The notes beneath the pieces are model-generated. The model searched no databases. It was not told the origin of the DNA and worked only from the letters and a program-made list of their open reading frames with translations. A stretch of DNA of 64,000 nt, from contig NW_019091606.1 in NCBI RefSeq assembly GCF_001949145.1, forward strand, positions 279,321-343,320. The letters are read 5' to 3'. The DNA is from Acanthaster planci (lineage: Eukaryota > Echinodermata > Asteroidea > Valvatida > Acanthasteridae). The position numbers and the translations under genes were made by a program. Shown here piece after piece: positions 28,101-43,100 of this stretch (position 1 is the stretch's first letter; every line of letters begins with the position of its first letter).

Positions 28101-31100
28101 TTCTTACACAGAATTGAAAGAAACGATTAGCAGAATACGTTGCTTGTTAATTGGTGCCTAAGCCACCTAAAGTATCGTTGATTGAAAGCACATTTGTAAT
28201 GTGAAAGAAAGCGGAAGATCTGGGCATACTAGAGTGCTAATTATGGTTCGATGTCTGGACTGTGGCTTTGTAACAATGCACACCTGCAACGGAGTAAAAC
28301 AAGAATGACTAAGGGAGGTACAGTTATTTTCATGAGAATATTTTCCCCCATACCGATTACTGAAATCTGGTTTTGATAGCTGTAGGTGCGACCAGGTGCT
28401 AGGGCTTGGTTTCAAGTGGCCTACGAAATGGTGTAAACCATCCATCGTTCTGGCGACGTTGACGAAGTGTGTGGTTAAATAAAGCTCGAACCTTAGGGAT
28501 GAATTGCCTCTCAGTTGTCTGCTCGAATTTTTTCCAGGCACTCCACCGTCAACAACTGCTTTGGCATCAACTACGCCTTGCACATGCCCCCCTGGCGAGT
28601 TTAAGTGTTACGACTGCTCTAGGTGCATCGCTATAGAGGACGTGTGTGATGGGGAGAACAACTGCGATGATTATTCGGATGAAGAAAGTTGCGAGTGCGT
28701 TTACGGCAATAAAACGTATCCCGTAAGTAACGAACACATACTGGAAACACATTTTCTACGATTTTTATGGAAATAGTTTTGTAATGGAACGGAATACTTC
28801 ATGTCTTTTCTACGGTAAAATGTTCGAAATTCATCAACTCTATTATTAAGTATTACGTTTAGACAAAGCAAGCAACCGTTCACTGGCCATTTCCAATGGC
28901 CCCATCATTAGCTTGAAATATTGTGTTGAGCTTTTTGTAGAGCTACAGTCACATAATTGACTCTACAAGGGTTATCATAATGTTTTTAGCCATTGGCGTG
29001 GCCGCTGCAAATCATTGGAGACACTTGTAGTGTTAAAGTGGTTGCCAGATTCACCTACACTTGACATGGTCGGAGTCCAGTACGGGGAAAAAGGATCACT
29101 GACGACAAACTACAAAAGACATTTTTAGAGTTTGTATCTTATCCATATCTGCGTGATAAGTCAACCTTGTGTTATTATTTGACAATCGTTACTCTTGCTA
29201 GTGTCAGAATGAAGAAATAATTCTACAGCTGTAGGCTTTGTGTGAAAAGACCAGTCAACTGACAAGCAAACTGAACAATTGGTCATGTTCTTATGTCCGC
29301 TCACAATTAAACCTTTGTTGGACATAAAAAGGACAGATTTTTCTTATGCTCCAACTAGGAGTTATTGCAAGTCACCAGAGGCGAAGTGTCACTGTACCAT
29401 CATCTTTTCACACACGCAGACAGGACCATTATTTTTTTCGTTGCTGACTTTAAGTGCCATTTCCTTTACCTGCTTAGGTAAACCAGCCGTTTCCTGGTGA
29501 TGGTGCCTGCGAGACCTGTAAGTGTGAAATCGGCACAAGCAAACCAACATGTGAGAAAATATGTGCCATCACTTGTGCAATAGTAAGTACTAAAAATGTA
29601 TGTAATGTTCCACACAAAGAAAGTTTTCTTAAACCTTCGTAAACGTGTCAAAACTATTTGCCATCTTTCTAGATTTAACTAAATTATTTAAAATTAACCA
29701 TGCTAAATAACAAATTTGGTACAGTTTACTGTTTTTCGTTCGAATTGTACATCCAAAATTTTCGTATTGAAAACGTTTCTGAAAAAGGATTGCTAGTTGC
29801 CCTAATATTACAAGAAAATATAGGGCTGCAAAATATCGAATGGTTGTAGTTGTTTTTGCAGTGCCCAAATAAAGGCAAGATTGAAATTTTCTCCCGGAGT
29901 TTTGCTCATGAATATGAAATCTGCATAGCGTAAAACTAAAAAGATACTGAAGTACTGTTTGCAATAGAACACTAGAAATAAATAAAGAAAAGTGAATGAG
30001 GACGGAGAATATTCGTGAGTTTTTGTAAATAATTGTCTTGTACACACTCTTCAGAGGACTAGCCGATTATAATACTGAAAATGTCGGGTTCACTTCACTT
30101 TTCAAATTTACTTTCTAAAAAGGTTTACGTTCTACACATCCAATATGTTTCACATACAAAACAGCCTACGGTCCTTCTTTTGCTAGAACCAACACGTGAG
30201 CTGAATAGCTCACATTGACGTGATCACAGAAGAGGTTTACATTAATCCTTATGTTTGCATTAATTTGCTAAACAGGGTGAAGATTTGTACTTGAATGAAA
30301 ATGACAACACGAAGTGCTGCGAATGTAAACCACCAGGTGAGTATCCTCCCGAGATAAACATCTAAAAATGAAGGGCATCAAAACATTTGATTAAATTTCA
30401 TTAAAGTTTACATGTACATCAAAAGTTGCGAAACTAGTACAGTGGTTTCCACCCCTTCTTCCAAAATTAAAATTTGCCTCATTGTTGCCGGTAAAGGACT
30501 ACTTACAAATAATATCCGGGCACTTGAATGAAGAATCTTTAACCGTAATAATGAGTTTTAAACTTCTGAATTAGAGAGAGAAATAGGTTTGCACATATAT
30601 GCGTCCTACAAAGAATTAGGGGAAGTTGTCCTTAAACTTTCCTTTGCAAAGATTGGTGCATTTAGTGAGTGTTTACCAGATATCAGCAGACTTTTCGTTC
30701 AAATTCAATTCAAACGCATTTCAAAAGGTAATTCCATATCCATTCATTTCAAATGGTCAAAAAAATAATGATATTTCCACATTTTCAGAGACTGGGGGCA
30801 GAGGAATAGGGGTTTAAGATGAAAACTATATTCATTGTGAAGTAGTAAGACATTAAAACTGGGTAATATTATCACTGAAGAGTGGGAATTGCTATTGGGA
30901 AATGCAATCTGTGCTATTGGACACCATCTCTAAGGGCTTATGTGAAAAACGTTATGTTCAGTGGCATGTTCAGCATTCGTGGAATCTTGCAGTCTGAAAG
31001 TTTCTGTGCGACGTTTCTTAGGCCAAACCTAAATTGAAACTGATAAGCCAAGTGTAAAAACAACCCAATAAAAGATAAATAGCACACTCCAAAAATTATC

Positions 31101-34100
31101 AATTGGAACGACTTTTACGATGTAGGCCTAATAGTTACCATTGATTTGTTTTATTTCACCTACAGTCCCTTCGACGACAGTTGTTACAACAAAAACAGGT
31201 AGGAGAAACCGAGTGTCAATGGAGTATTTTTATGCATTAAGAACAGGGGCCTTTATTAGGAGGTTGTTATGTATGGGCACAAGAATTGTTAGAGTGTCGG
31301 AATCTTCGTTATTAAGGCTAATTGCTCACGAGCTCAATGCATGCTTTGTTCGATTTCCACAAGTCCTACAGGTCTCACGACAACTACGACGGGTACGTTC
31401 CAGTTGCGGGTGTATAGCATTTATAGAAAAATGAAATGATTAGTACGTTTTACATGAAGTAGCCAGTGTTGCTGTGTAGCTGCTCGGAAAACCCAAATTG
31501 ACGCACTGGTACTTTTTATACAATATCAACAATCCCCGATGCACAGCCAATGGGTGTACATTTCGTATTTGCATTTATTAACTGAATAGGGGGGACAATA
31601 TCCAGAGGTTTTTATGGGCAGAAGGATTTTAAGCGTGCTGCATTTCGGGCAAGTTGTGGATGTTTTGTCCTATTATTAAAACCTGACAACCTGGTTAAAT
31701 GCCGAAACACACTTCTCTATTAAGAATTTGAAGAGTAGACTTTTCTGGCTTAATGGACACTGTATTCGATTTGTACACAGCTACTACAACAGCTACCCCG
31801 ACAACTACGGCAGGTATGTTCTTGCTGCAGTTTTATTAGTGTCAACGAAAAACAAAGAATGATGTGGTACAGTGTATGAAGCCTATACTGAGAGTTACTT
31901 TTTAACATTTAACATCTTTCACAAAGAGGTGTTCATGAATGGGTCAATGTGGTGAATTGAGTATACATGTTCCACTACTCTATTATTCCTTCATGAACAC
32001 TCCTTGATACACTCCAAATGGTTGTTCATGTAATATTTATATTCATCCTTTATGAATAGATATCCTTTATCAGACAGTTGTTGTGTATCGGCAGAAGAAT
32101 CGTAAATATGTCACTTTCTGGAACATTGTATATTTTGCTTTCTTTTTTGAGAATAGACCGAAAACATAATGACGTAACACAGTGTTTACCGCAGTGCATT
32201 AGGGAGAAACGTGGAGATCAGTCAAAGGTGTTGGACACGATTGTCAGTCATGCGAGCCATCGGGCGACTTTAGATGCACCACGCGTACCTTGTTCTGTTC
32301 ATATTAAGTCAGATACAGTGGAAGACTTAAAACGATGGCAGAAATATAGGGGATGTTCCTCAACTGCAAGTGAATAAAAAAAAAATCTGTGAAAGGCTTT
32401 GTGTGGGTTTTAAATGAGGAATTTTTCATGAGCATGATGTTCGAGCTACAGCAAGCGTTACGTGTGGTGACTGTCGTCCCTACCTTTCACCCACAATGCA
32501 CCACAGTAAACACTGTGGTTACGCCATTATGCTATGGGTCTATTGAAAGGTTGGTGACATGCCGAAACGCTGTGATTTATTAGAAATTTCAAGAGTTGAT
32601 TTTTCGCGAGCCTAATTTAACACTTTGTTTGATTCGTCCACAGCTCCTACTACAACAGTTCCCCCGACGACTACGGCAGGTATGTTGCTGCTGTGGGCTT
32701 AGTAGTGTCAATAAAAACAGTAATGAGGTAATGTTTTACCCTCATTAACAATCCCTGATCCGACTGCGTTTTCACAGAATACTTGTATTCATCATCTGAA
32801 TAGGGGTGCTCTATCAGGAAATTTGTTGGGTATGGGCTAAAAATAAGAGGAGTTTCACATTTTGGGAGGGTTTGGAATTCCCTTTGTTATTGAAGAATTG
32901 AAAAGCTTGCTTACATGCCGAAACACTTTTTTCTATTAAAAATTTGAATAGTTGAATTTTCGAAATTGATTAACGCTGTATTTCATTTGTCCACAGCTCC
33001 TACTACAACAGTTCCGCCGACAACTACGGCAGGTATGTTGCTGTTGCTTGTTTAGTAGTGTCAATAAAAAATCAAACGATGACGTAGAGTGTATAAAAAG
33101 GACTACTGAGAGTTACCTTGTTAATCTTAACATTTTCAACCGCAAGTTGTTGATGAATAGGAATGAAAGTGTGGTTGATTGTGTATACACGTTCCACCAC
33201 CCTAAAATTCCCTCATTTCTGTAAGCATGAAGGCGACGCCGGGTGACAACATCCCTCGGGGAAGGAGCGGCTGCGCATTCCCCTGGGGTGGGTGGGACGT
33301 GCGTCCTTCGGTAAGAGGATTCCAAGAGGTGAATTAGAGACACTATCTATCTTCTTGATTGTGTTTTATTTCAATCTTGATTACGTCCCCTATTAAAATA
33401 TCCCAGGAAAATAATTCATGACATTGACATTACATAACTAAATAAAATTCACAATGTAAAAAATCATACATGTGTTAAGTATGTGATGGGGTACATTAGC
33501 ATGTAGGCTACATAACTATCATTGTAACACCCATGAGAAAGGAGTTATCACTTGAGTTATTACAGTGCAGTGGCCTCAATGGGTGCCACTGTGTGCACAC
33601 AATAACATAAGACTTTTAGGACATACAAGATATTGTGTATCAAACCCGGAATCGTGCATCACAAACTAGTGTACAACCACCGCTTAACTGTATGAATCAG
33701 TGTGCACTATACACGTACAGAACGGTTGCCGTCGACGCAACCCGGAGGTGACAGACCGGGACGCAATACATAAGTAATCAACATCATATTGTTGGGTAGA
33801 AAGATCTTGTACACCAGAACTCAAAGAAGCACGTGTGAAACGGGAATGTTCTATGCATAAAGCCCACAAATCTATTCAATTCACCAATAATTATCAATCC
33901 CGGCCGATTCTCTGATCATTCAAGAAGCCGATAATTTAGGCCGCTACTTCAGTAATGCTGTTAGGAAAGAGTACAGAAAAAGTAAATTGCTGAGCACTTT
34001 TGGAAGCCCGTTCTCATTCCAGAACCTTGTAATTTTTTTTACCTAGGAGGGTAAGGGGTAATTATAAAAGGGCCGTATCTAAACCGTTGGCACGCGTTTT

Positions 34101-37100
34101 TCGTGGAAATATTTGGGGCAATTATCATAAATAGGGTGGACAAACTTTTAAGCATACCATCTAACAAAACTGCTGTCTCGGCCAGTTGCACGGTAAGCTC
34201 AGTTAAAAGATTAAGAGCGCTCGACTAGTAAGCGGCAAGGTAAGGGTTCAAGTCTGCATGTATGCATTTTTTTCTTGGGGGATTAGTTGGTAAGAGGACG
34301 TTTTTATAATAGCAAAGCAAAGCACGAAATTTAACTTAAGTTTCTAAATGTCCGCTAAATTGATCGAGCTTGCAGTTAGCAGTTAAGCACACTCATATAT
34401 GGCAATTGCCCCTGACCCTTCCTTGAAAAAAAAACCGCTCCCGGGTCTGGTGCGCAACATAAGAGAAGAAGTATGAAAGAGCACCTTCTCGGGCTCAGCC
34501 TCGAGCGTAATTAATATACAAAATGAGGATCCCCGCATTAACAGTCCCTGTTGTGCTCCAATTGTGTGTTCATGTAATAATTGTATTCATCTTAGGGACG
34601 TCATCACGAGAGTGTTTTGTATTGGGACAATAATTGGATAAGTCTTACACTCCGGCATATTTGGGACTTTTCATGAGTACTCAAGGATTGAAAAGACGAT
34701 GAAATTCCAAAACCCAGATATCTAGGCCTATAGTGAATTTTATTCATTAATTTTCCTCGAGCTTAATGAAAATACCGCAGGTACGTTACTACTGCAGGTT
34801 TAGCAGTGTCATTGGAAATTCAAATGAATAGGTACGTTTCACAGGACACATCCATTGCTATTTTACATTACTCTTATTTGATATTTCCACAGCTCCTACG
34901 ACAACAGTTCCACCGACAACTACGCCAGGTATGTTCCTGCTGCTGTTTTATTAGCAATGAAATGATGAAGTAAGTTGTGCATGAAGTAGCCTTTGCTGGC
35001 GATTTATAATTAGCTGCCAGGAAAATCTAAAATGACTTATCCCCAGGGAAGAGGCTTAGATAAGTTGTGCATTTTGCTCAAGTACCTTTGTAAAGCATCT
35101 GTAATTGGAAGTCCCTGGAATTCTATAATTAATGTTGAGAAGAGAAGGACAAATCGCATCTTTCTTTTTACACGAAAAACTGCTTATTGCACACTGAGTG
35201 TTTTTCGTGTATTCAGCTTCCTTGATGTACTGTAGATTGGATTGAATGTAACACGTGAATACATGCTTGTAGTTTTGTTGGTTATCCTGTAATATTGTTT
35301 TTTTTTACCAAAGCTCCCAGTACAACTGTCCAAACAACAACCGAGATATTGTGCGACGAAAACCTGGACCATTACGATCCCGTGTCCTTGAAGAGATTCG
35401 ACGATGTTGGAAACCCTGTCAGTCCAGACGATATCTGGAAGCCAAACAGCCCCCCTAATGTGGCTGACCCGTATTCAGGGTCACACTTGAAAGTTACCTT
35501 TACTCCAAGATCTGAAATAACGTCGGTCACTATCTACAAGGACAATGATAGCGCCGAAGTGGTGAAAGTTGCCTTTAAAGTCAAGCCTAGTGACAGCGAT
35601 GCTCTGGTTCCCTTACGGAGATCAGATGGCTCCGACATATTTTACGGAATACCTGGACTGAAGATTGCACTTCCACCCAGCACACCATACGTTGTGGAAA
35701 TGGAAGTCTACATCGTCGAGCCTCTGCCTGCTGAAGGCTTCAAAGTCATATTCANNNNNNNNNNNNNNNNNNNNNNNNNNNNNNNNNNNNNNNNNNNNNN
35801 NNNNNNNNNNNNNNNNNNNNNNNNNNNNNNNNNNNNNNNNNNNNNNNNNNNNNNNNNNNNNNNNNNNNNNNNNNNNNNNNNNNNNNNNNNNNNNNNNNNN
35901 NNNNNNNNNNNNNNNNNNNNNNNNNNNNNNNNNNNNNNNNNNNNNNNNNNNNNNNNNNNNNNNNNNNNNNNNNNNNNNNNNNNNNNNNNNNNNNNNNNNN
36001 NNNNNNNNNNNNNNNNNNNNNNNNNNNNNNNNNNNNNNNNNNNNNNNNNNNNNNNNNNNNNNNNNNNNNNNNNNNNNNNNNNNNNNNNNNNNNNNNNNNN
36101 NNNNNNNNNNNNNNNNNNNNNNNNNNNNNNNNNNNNNNNNNNNNNNNNNNNNNNNNNNNNNNNNNNNNNNNNNNNNNNNNNNNNNNNNNNNNNNNNNNNN
36201 NNNNNNNNNNNNNNNNNNNNNNNNNNNNNNNNNNNNNNNNNNNNNNNNNNNNNNNNNNNNNNNNNNNNNNNNNNNNNNNNNNNNNNNNNNNNNNNNNNNN
36301 NNNNNNNNNNNNNNNNNNNNNNNNNNNNNNNNNNNNNNNNNNNNNNNNNNNNNNNNNNNNNNNNNNNNNNNNNNNNNNNNNNNNNNNNNNNNNNNNNNNN
36401 NNNNNNNNNNNNNNNNNNNNNNNNNNNNNNNNNNNNNNNNNNNNNNNNNNNNNNNNNNNNNNNNNNNNNNNNNNNNNNNNNNNNNNNNNNNNNNNNNNNN
36501 NNNNNNNNNNNNNNNNNNNNNNNNNNNNNNNNNNNNNNNNNNNNNNNNNNNNNNNNNNTGCTGCTGTTTTAGTAGATTTAATCTAGAAACTAAATGATAA
36601 AGTAAGTTGTGCATGAAGAAGCCATTGCTGGCGTGTTAGCTGACTTTAAAATCTAAAACTACGTATCTTTACCGACTATCCTTAGATCTGTTGTGTATTA
36701 TGCTCATCTACTTTTCTAAGGCATCTGTATTTGGAAGTGCATGGAACTCTAAAGTAAATAAGGTATAGAATGGGAAAATCAGATGAATTTTAAAAAAATG
36801 AAACCTGGTAGTTGCGAATTGAGTTTTCAGAATGGAAGTCTACATCATCAGCCCTTTCCCTGGTAAATGTTTCAGTGTTTTAAATTAGGGTTCTTTACAT
36901 TTTGGTAGTCAATTCTGATGGAAGTCTTTGACACAAGTTGAGAACTTGGTTTTTGCCCCCTTTTGATGGGAATTTTGCAGGCATGTTAATAAAAAGTACC
37001 AGAGTGGCACTGTATTTTTCACACCAGAATAGAAGCTATGTCACTGCAATAACGTATGATATTGGCTTGTCATGTGAAATTTGCAGAAACCTAACATATA

Positions 37101-40100
37101 TTTTTTCTTACCACTTTTTCCAATTAGTCATTCCACCGACTTCGGCACAGCCAACTACTACTAGAGAGGTAGTGATAACTAGCACGGAAGTTATAACCAC
37201 AGTTATCATCACAACTCCTGAGGAAACAACTACTGAGGTTACAACGACACCCTACGTAACAACAGTGACACAAATCTGTGAGGTAAATCTACCACCCGAT
37301 CCGACTACCCACCGCTACTTATAAGTGAGGCCTGTGCAGCAAAATAGCCTGCAAGAACTGTGATGGTAATACATGATTGTATCATGCAATACAGTGGCAG
37401 GCACACTCGTAAGTGAGGCTAGTCAGCGTCAAGAAAATTTGCAAGCAGAAGGCTCGGAGAAGCCTCAGTTATAAGTTTGCCCACTGTATTGCATCATACG
37501 TTAAACATTATCATCCCAGTTAGAGCATGGCTATTTTGCTGCACAGGCCTCACTTATAAGTAGCAGCGCGTAGTCGGATAGGGTGCATCTACACTATTCC
37601 ATGGTTTGCTATAGTGAGTATTCGATTTGAATTTTCTGAAGCAAGCTCTTTTACTATTGATTTTATTTTTGCTACTGGAGTGACATGGCAGTACGCCAGG
37701 TCAGAACCAGAGGATTGTAAATTTGGATATTAAAACATGAAGTCCACATTTTTTTCATCGAGCCCTATAGTTGGCCCTTTTTTGTGTGAAAGACAACTCC
37801 AGTAACTTTATCATATCGTATATCACACTGTGGTACGTTGGCTTTTACCTTTGATCTTTTCAATAACCATATTTCAACTTTGCGGTGAAATTTGATTGTT
37901 ATAGAATCGTATATTCACCTGGCGGTGGTGCTAACCAGTGTTCTTGTTGTGTCTACGTTAAACAGGATCAGGAGAAAATCATACAACGGCATAAAGAAAT
38001 TCACCAGTGTTGAATGTTGACGAATATCTGAACGCGTTTTTTTTTTTTAATTTATTTGTTTCTTTAGTCCGGATCAACAATGATTCCAAATGACTGCCAA
38101 ACTTGTGTCTGTGAAAACAACACGTATTACTGCTACAAAGACTGCCACAAAGATTGCCCGCCGGTAAGTCAATATATGCTGCAGATACTTCTACATAACT
38201 ACGTGACCCAGCACATTCTGTCCTGAAGAAGAGACTGCATAAGCAGAAATGGCAGGTCTTAATGAACTCAAAAATGTCATTCGACAAACACTTTTGATTT
38301 CATAATCCGTCACATTGCTGCTCGCATTATGTGAGAGAGACGCTCAGGTCAAAACACTTGATACTTGATACTAAATAGGGCACAGGTATACATATGTATC
38401 TCTTAACCTTAAAATATGTTTTTGCCCCTTTGAAAGTAAAGTAAAAAGCAACGGTATGTTCCAACTCTGTTGAAAGTAATTTTCATTCAAAGCTTGGTAA
38501 TTACTGGGGAAGTAATCCAAGTTTTAGCAATTGAATTACCCATGATAAAAGCAAGCTAACCCGCCAAATGGTAATGTTGCAGGGAGAACAGCGCGTCGAA
38601 TACGATAACACAGACAGGTGCTGCGAATGTGTACCAGTCACAAGTAGGTGTCAATATTATTTCATCCTTATAAAAATTTAAGGGATATCATTTGGAAGCC
38701 TAACTTGTTTGAATTTAAGTACAAATTGGAGCTAGCTATCAGAATCACACTCGTACCGATCAATAATGCTGTTTTTTCAAACCATTTTAATAGCAGCTAC
38801 CTTTGCAATGAAAAGTTATGTACAATATGTTTATATAACGGGTTTTGCCCTTACCCAACGTATATATTAATAAACACTGTGTGCTCAGTGCTTGTCCGAG
38901 AGCTTTTGAAAAAAGTCACAAGCTTACTCGGATGGGACTCGAACCCACAACCTCCTGCTTACTAGTGCAGACGTCTCGACCACCGAGCTTGCCGGGTCGG
39001 CTGGCCGGTCCGAGTCAGGTGAAGCGGCGGGTACTGCGAACTATTTTCAAGATTTTTTTTTTCAAGATGTATTTTTTATATAAATTATATAAATTAACAT
39101 TCCCCAACGCAAAAATACTTCTTGAAAATACAATATGTTTGATAAATTTTGTTTGTCCTCTTCTCAGCACCCGTCTCAACAACAGTGACAAGCCCAAGCA
39201 CAACAGAAGGTTTGTAAATATCAAAACGTATCTTTGATTTTCTTAATCCTCATTACTCCAACAATTTTGGGGCCATTTCACAGTTGAGTGAAGGGGGAAT
39301 AGATTTGGCACCCTCAGAACTTGTCTTTCAGACGCGCGATCTTCTTGGAACCGACATAGCTATACAGATATTTTTTATATCTACACCTACATCTGTGAAG
39401 TTTCAATTAAATCTACGAAACTTTTGCTTGCTCTATACATTTATAGTTTATAACCTCAAACGTGACAGCCCACGTGCATTAGCTTAATGGGAAAAGTTGC
39501 CATTTTGGCCAACTGGTCTGAGAAAATTGTCCTTTTGTGGAAAAGAGGTACATCTGATTTTCACAATTATGGTGTCAAAATGATTGAACTGCCGGTGCAA
39601 ATCCATTTTCGTCCAGCTCTATCAGGCCTGAAGTAATTTTATCGTGGATTGGGCATTCTTCCGGTTGAAAAATCATATTCAGCATAATGTGAGATTTTTA
39701 ACTTCTAGTCTGCAGGGATCCATATTATCATGATGATCAACCAACATGCTGCATGCATGTGGCGCAGTGTTCAGTGCCGCCAGAGTACTCAGGATCAGAT
39801 TACTGCAATGCTTGCAAACCGCCCAAGGTTTTCAATGGCACTCACTGTGTCCCACCACTCGAGTGCCTCTGCTACGATGAAACTGGTTATCACAAGGTAG
39901 GACTGCGGCTGTAAAATTATACACGCCCTTTATCTTTCTCGTTTCTCTGAGTGTTATTTCAAATTCTCATGGATTGTTTCTCGAAGTCCATATCAACAAG
40001 AAATTGTGGGCCTTTGTGACGTTACCATTAAAGCAGTCACATATAAATCTTCCTGTTTCACATTGTTTTCTATATTAGTTTTTGAAATGGTCGGACTATA

Positions 40101-43100
40101 TAGGGCCTATGAATAAGATAAAGTTCCTTGACATCACAATTATGCTTGACGGACTGTATAAGAGAAAATGGAACAATTTTGATGTTATTTTTCTCACATG
40201 AAAACCCAATTGTCAAGGCACTGTTTTTATTCTAAAAGATAGCTGTAGTTTTAAAGTTTGCGTTTGCTTTGTTCCCTGGCTGGATTTAAATCCCTCTTAG
40301 CCCTTCGATAAATGGGATGATCCAAATCAAGAATGCAGCGAGTGTGTCTGTTTCAACAATGCAATCTCCTGTTATCCAAAGATCTGCCCAACGGTGTCTT
40401 GCGAGGTCAGTGGGTTGTTCTAATTCTTCCATCAGAATGGCATGAAAATCGGTATCGTGAGAGGGACAGGCTGTTTTTATTCGTATGCCTTATGGACACA
40501 CGGTACCCGAACACATAAATAAAGCACATTGTTATTGTAGACGCAAATTCGGCTTTGGGTTCAGGAGTCCTTCATGTCTTCTTTAAATTGTATTTTCTAA
40601 ATATATTTTCTTTATCTTGTTTTCTTATTATTCGTTCATGTGTCGCAATATGAAATACCAAATAAACACAGTACCGTGTTAAAACTTTCCAGAAACGTAT
40701 TACACAGTATATAGTGCATTCCATCACATGAAGAATTCACTATACTGTCGTTGTTTAAACTCACAAGCATTAATCGTTAATGTGCAAATCTCCTATATTT
40801 TTACAAAATGTAGCTACCTATTAACCTTTTGATCACAATAACTCAAAATATAAATGCAGGAAAGTCTTACAATAACTTGACAAACTTCAACCCTTCCTAC
40901 TCCACCGTCATTATCAAAAATCAGGTTAAAGTTAAGTGTAAACATGTTAATGATTAAATATAATGCAGTGTTTTTGTGTGGAAATAACGCCTACCCAGAG
41001 GAATCCTGAACCCCCTGAAGAGAAACCAACAAAGGGCGGTCGTTGGGGAAGTGGAGGGATATTTATGTTGTTGTCTGACAGGCTGCACGTAATGGCGAAT
41101 GTGCTGCTGTCACTAGCACATGTACTGAACTCATCGCGTATCGTACATTGTTTATGAACGAAACTTTCCACCAACCTCATTGTATATTATGGACATGCAT
41201 AGCATGAGACTCACCGGCCAATGAGCGTGCGCCACCGCCTTGGGTGGCTAGCATAATTAGGGTCGTCGCAAGTTTTGTTTATCAGATAGCCTTGCTATGT
41301 AAAACACTGCTGTAAGAGACGATTGCCTTAGGGCCTAACACTTCGGGGACCGCGTTCCATAAAGCAGATTAGATTGCGCTTAATCTTTATTTAATGACTG
41401 ACGGAAACGGTAATTGAATGCTTCAGCGTAAAGTCTACGGTGCCAGTGGATAAAGTTTTCTGGCATATTCCATTGGAAATGTCATACTTTTTTACGTTTC
41501 GGTCAAGTGTTGACGAGTGCATTTTTCGTCAAAGAAAAGTTTTTCCCTGCTTTTTCGGACAACTGCTATCACTTTTGTAGTGATGCCAATGATGCCAATA
41601 AGAGAGTACACCTTTTTTTATAATAGGATTTTCCGTATATTGAAAGAACATTTCCTTATACTGATATAATATATATATTCCACATATTTCCTTTATTTGG
41701 AAAGAATTTCTTGACGAGGGCTGCTCATGAGTTTATTGCTTACGCACTTCCACAGCAATGAATCCCAACAAATGTATCAAAATATTACCAATCCCACCAT
41801 TTTTTGTGCATAAAGGCTGTTTTTATTCATATTCATATGCTACGGCATAAAGTCTACGTTGCCAGTGTACTTTTCCAAACCAAAATGGTAACTGGAACTG
41901 GATGTAGACAAACGGCAGTAACAAAATTCGGATAATTTTTTTTGGCCACATGTTTCCGCAGCATGGATGGAAGTCAATTAAGAAGACCATAAATCTTGTG
42001 TTGGATCATGTAAAACGGGTCTTCAAGAAGTATTCACCATGATACTATATTGCTTTCTTTTTAGAATCCCATTACTCCTGATGGCGAGTGCTGTCCTTAT
42101 TGTCCAGGTAGGGATAGGTTTACACCAGTGGGAATAGAATGAAATCAAGAACAACATTTATAGTGTCGATTCTTTTTCTCACATGAAGGCTCGTGCTTTT
42201 TAACCTAGTGGTTTAAACATTCATCCAGCATTTGTCCATACCTTAAAGGTATTTAGTAACAAGGGATATGAAGCTATATGCTGTTCTGTTGCACAGTTTC
42301 TGAAAAAGTGTTTGCTTATTCACCAGCATGTTGGTCACCATAATAAGATTGTCTGTCAAATTGACCTTGGCTACATAATCAGCATGTCAATTGAATTAGC
42401 TGATTGCAGTAATTGACAAATCAACTTTCTTACTCGTTTTTGCAGTATCGACGACACCTGTACATACCACACCTGTTCAGACTACAGTGTTTCCAGGATG
42501 CTACGTTCAGGAGCTGGATAAATATATTGGGGTGTGAATCAAGTATTATCATTTTTAATGTAAACACCATATTAATTCAAACAAAAGTTGTTTGACAAAG
42601 TCAGTAATCTTTCTTGTGACTGTTGTTTCTTTACAAAGGCATCATAGTATTAGGCAGATAAGACTCGAAAGACATATCTCACATTCCTTCAAAAATTTAA
42701 GTCTCTTTGTCTACATTATTTGTTTCAGCTGAACGAAGAAGTTTATCGCGGCGATTGTGAAGTATGCTACTGCAAACCTGATGGTTTGGACTGTCAAAGG
42801 GGACACTGTAACATCGAAAACTGTACTGACGTATGTTTATTAAATATATTTTAATTATTCGCTTGCTCATGTCAATTTTTATACCAGTTTAAAGAGTCTC
42901 AGTGTCCATGTTTTCTAATGTTTTCTTGAATACTCCTTTGGAAATTTGATACTTCTCTTCTTTGTGTGAAAATTATATTACCTCCCTATTCGGTTACGTG
43001 TTGACGAGTGCATTTTTCGTCTAAAGGAAAGATTCTTCGCGTTTTTTTCGGAGAAGTGCAATCACTTCTGCGGCGATACCGGTCGGAGAGGACATCATAT

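Larger units (their letters stand above)
27913..31165. other. Introns 21-24, ordinary sequence
   Basis: Four introns of about 620, 755, 690 and 830 bp between exons 21 and 25. I see no additional exon, RNA gene or clear repeat in them. The tandem frames on the minus strand near 29.6-30.0 kb lack any family resemblance. Confidence 0.5.
31166..36640 (+). repeat. Tandem array of microexon plus intron duplications
   Basis: At least five short Thr/Pro microexons (31372, 31781, 32644, 32997, 34893) have recognisably similar flanks. The downstream side shows gtatgtt-(c/g)-tgctg, then a ttagtagtgtcaa-like stretch. The upstream side shows att-cacag. Introns share a tgaatag...ttgt-tatggg-aagaa block. 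Sequence after the N gap (36559 on) matches the flank after exon 30, so another unit probably lies in the gap. A fragment at about 34770-34830 is a dead unit. Confidence 0.8.

Noticed and set aside
38925-38995. Functional tRNA gene on the minus strand
   Set aside because: A and B boxes are present, but the arms do not fold well and the flanks match a dispersed SINE.
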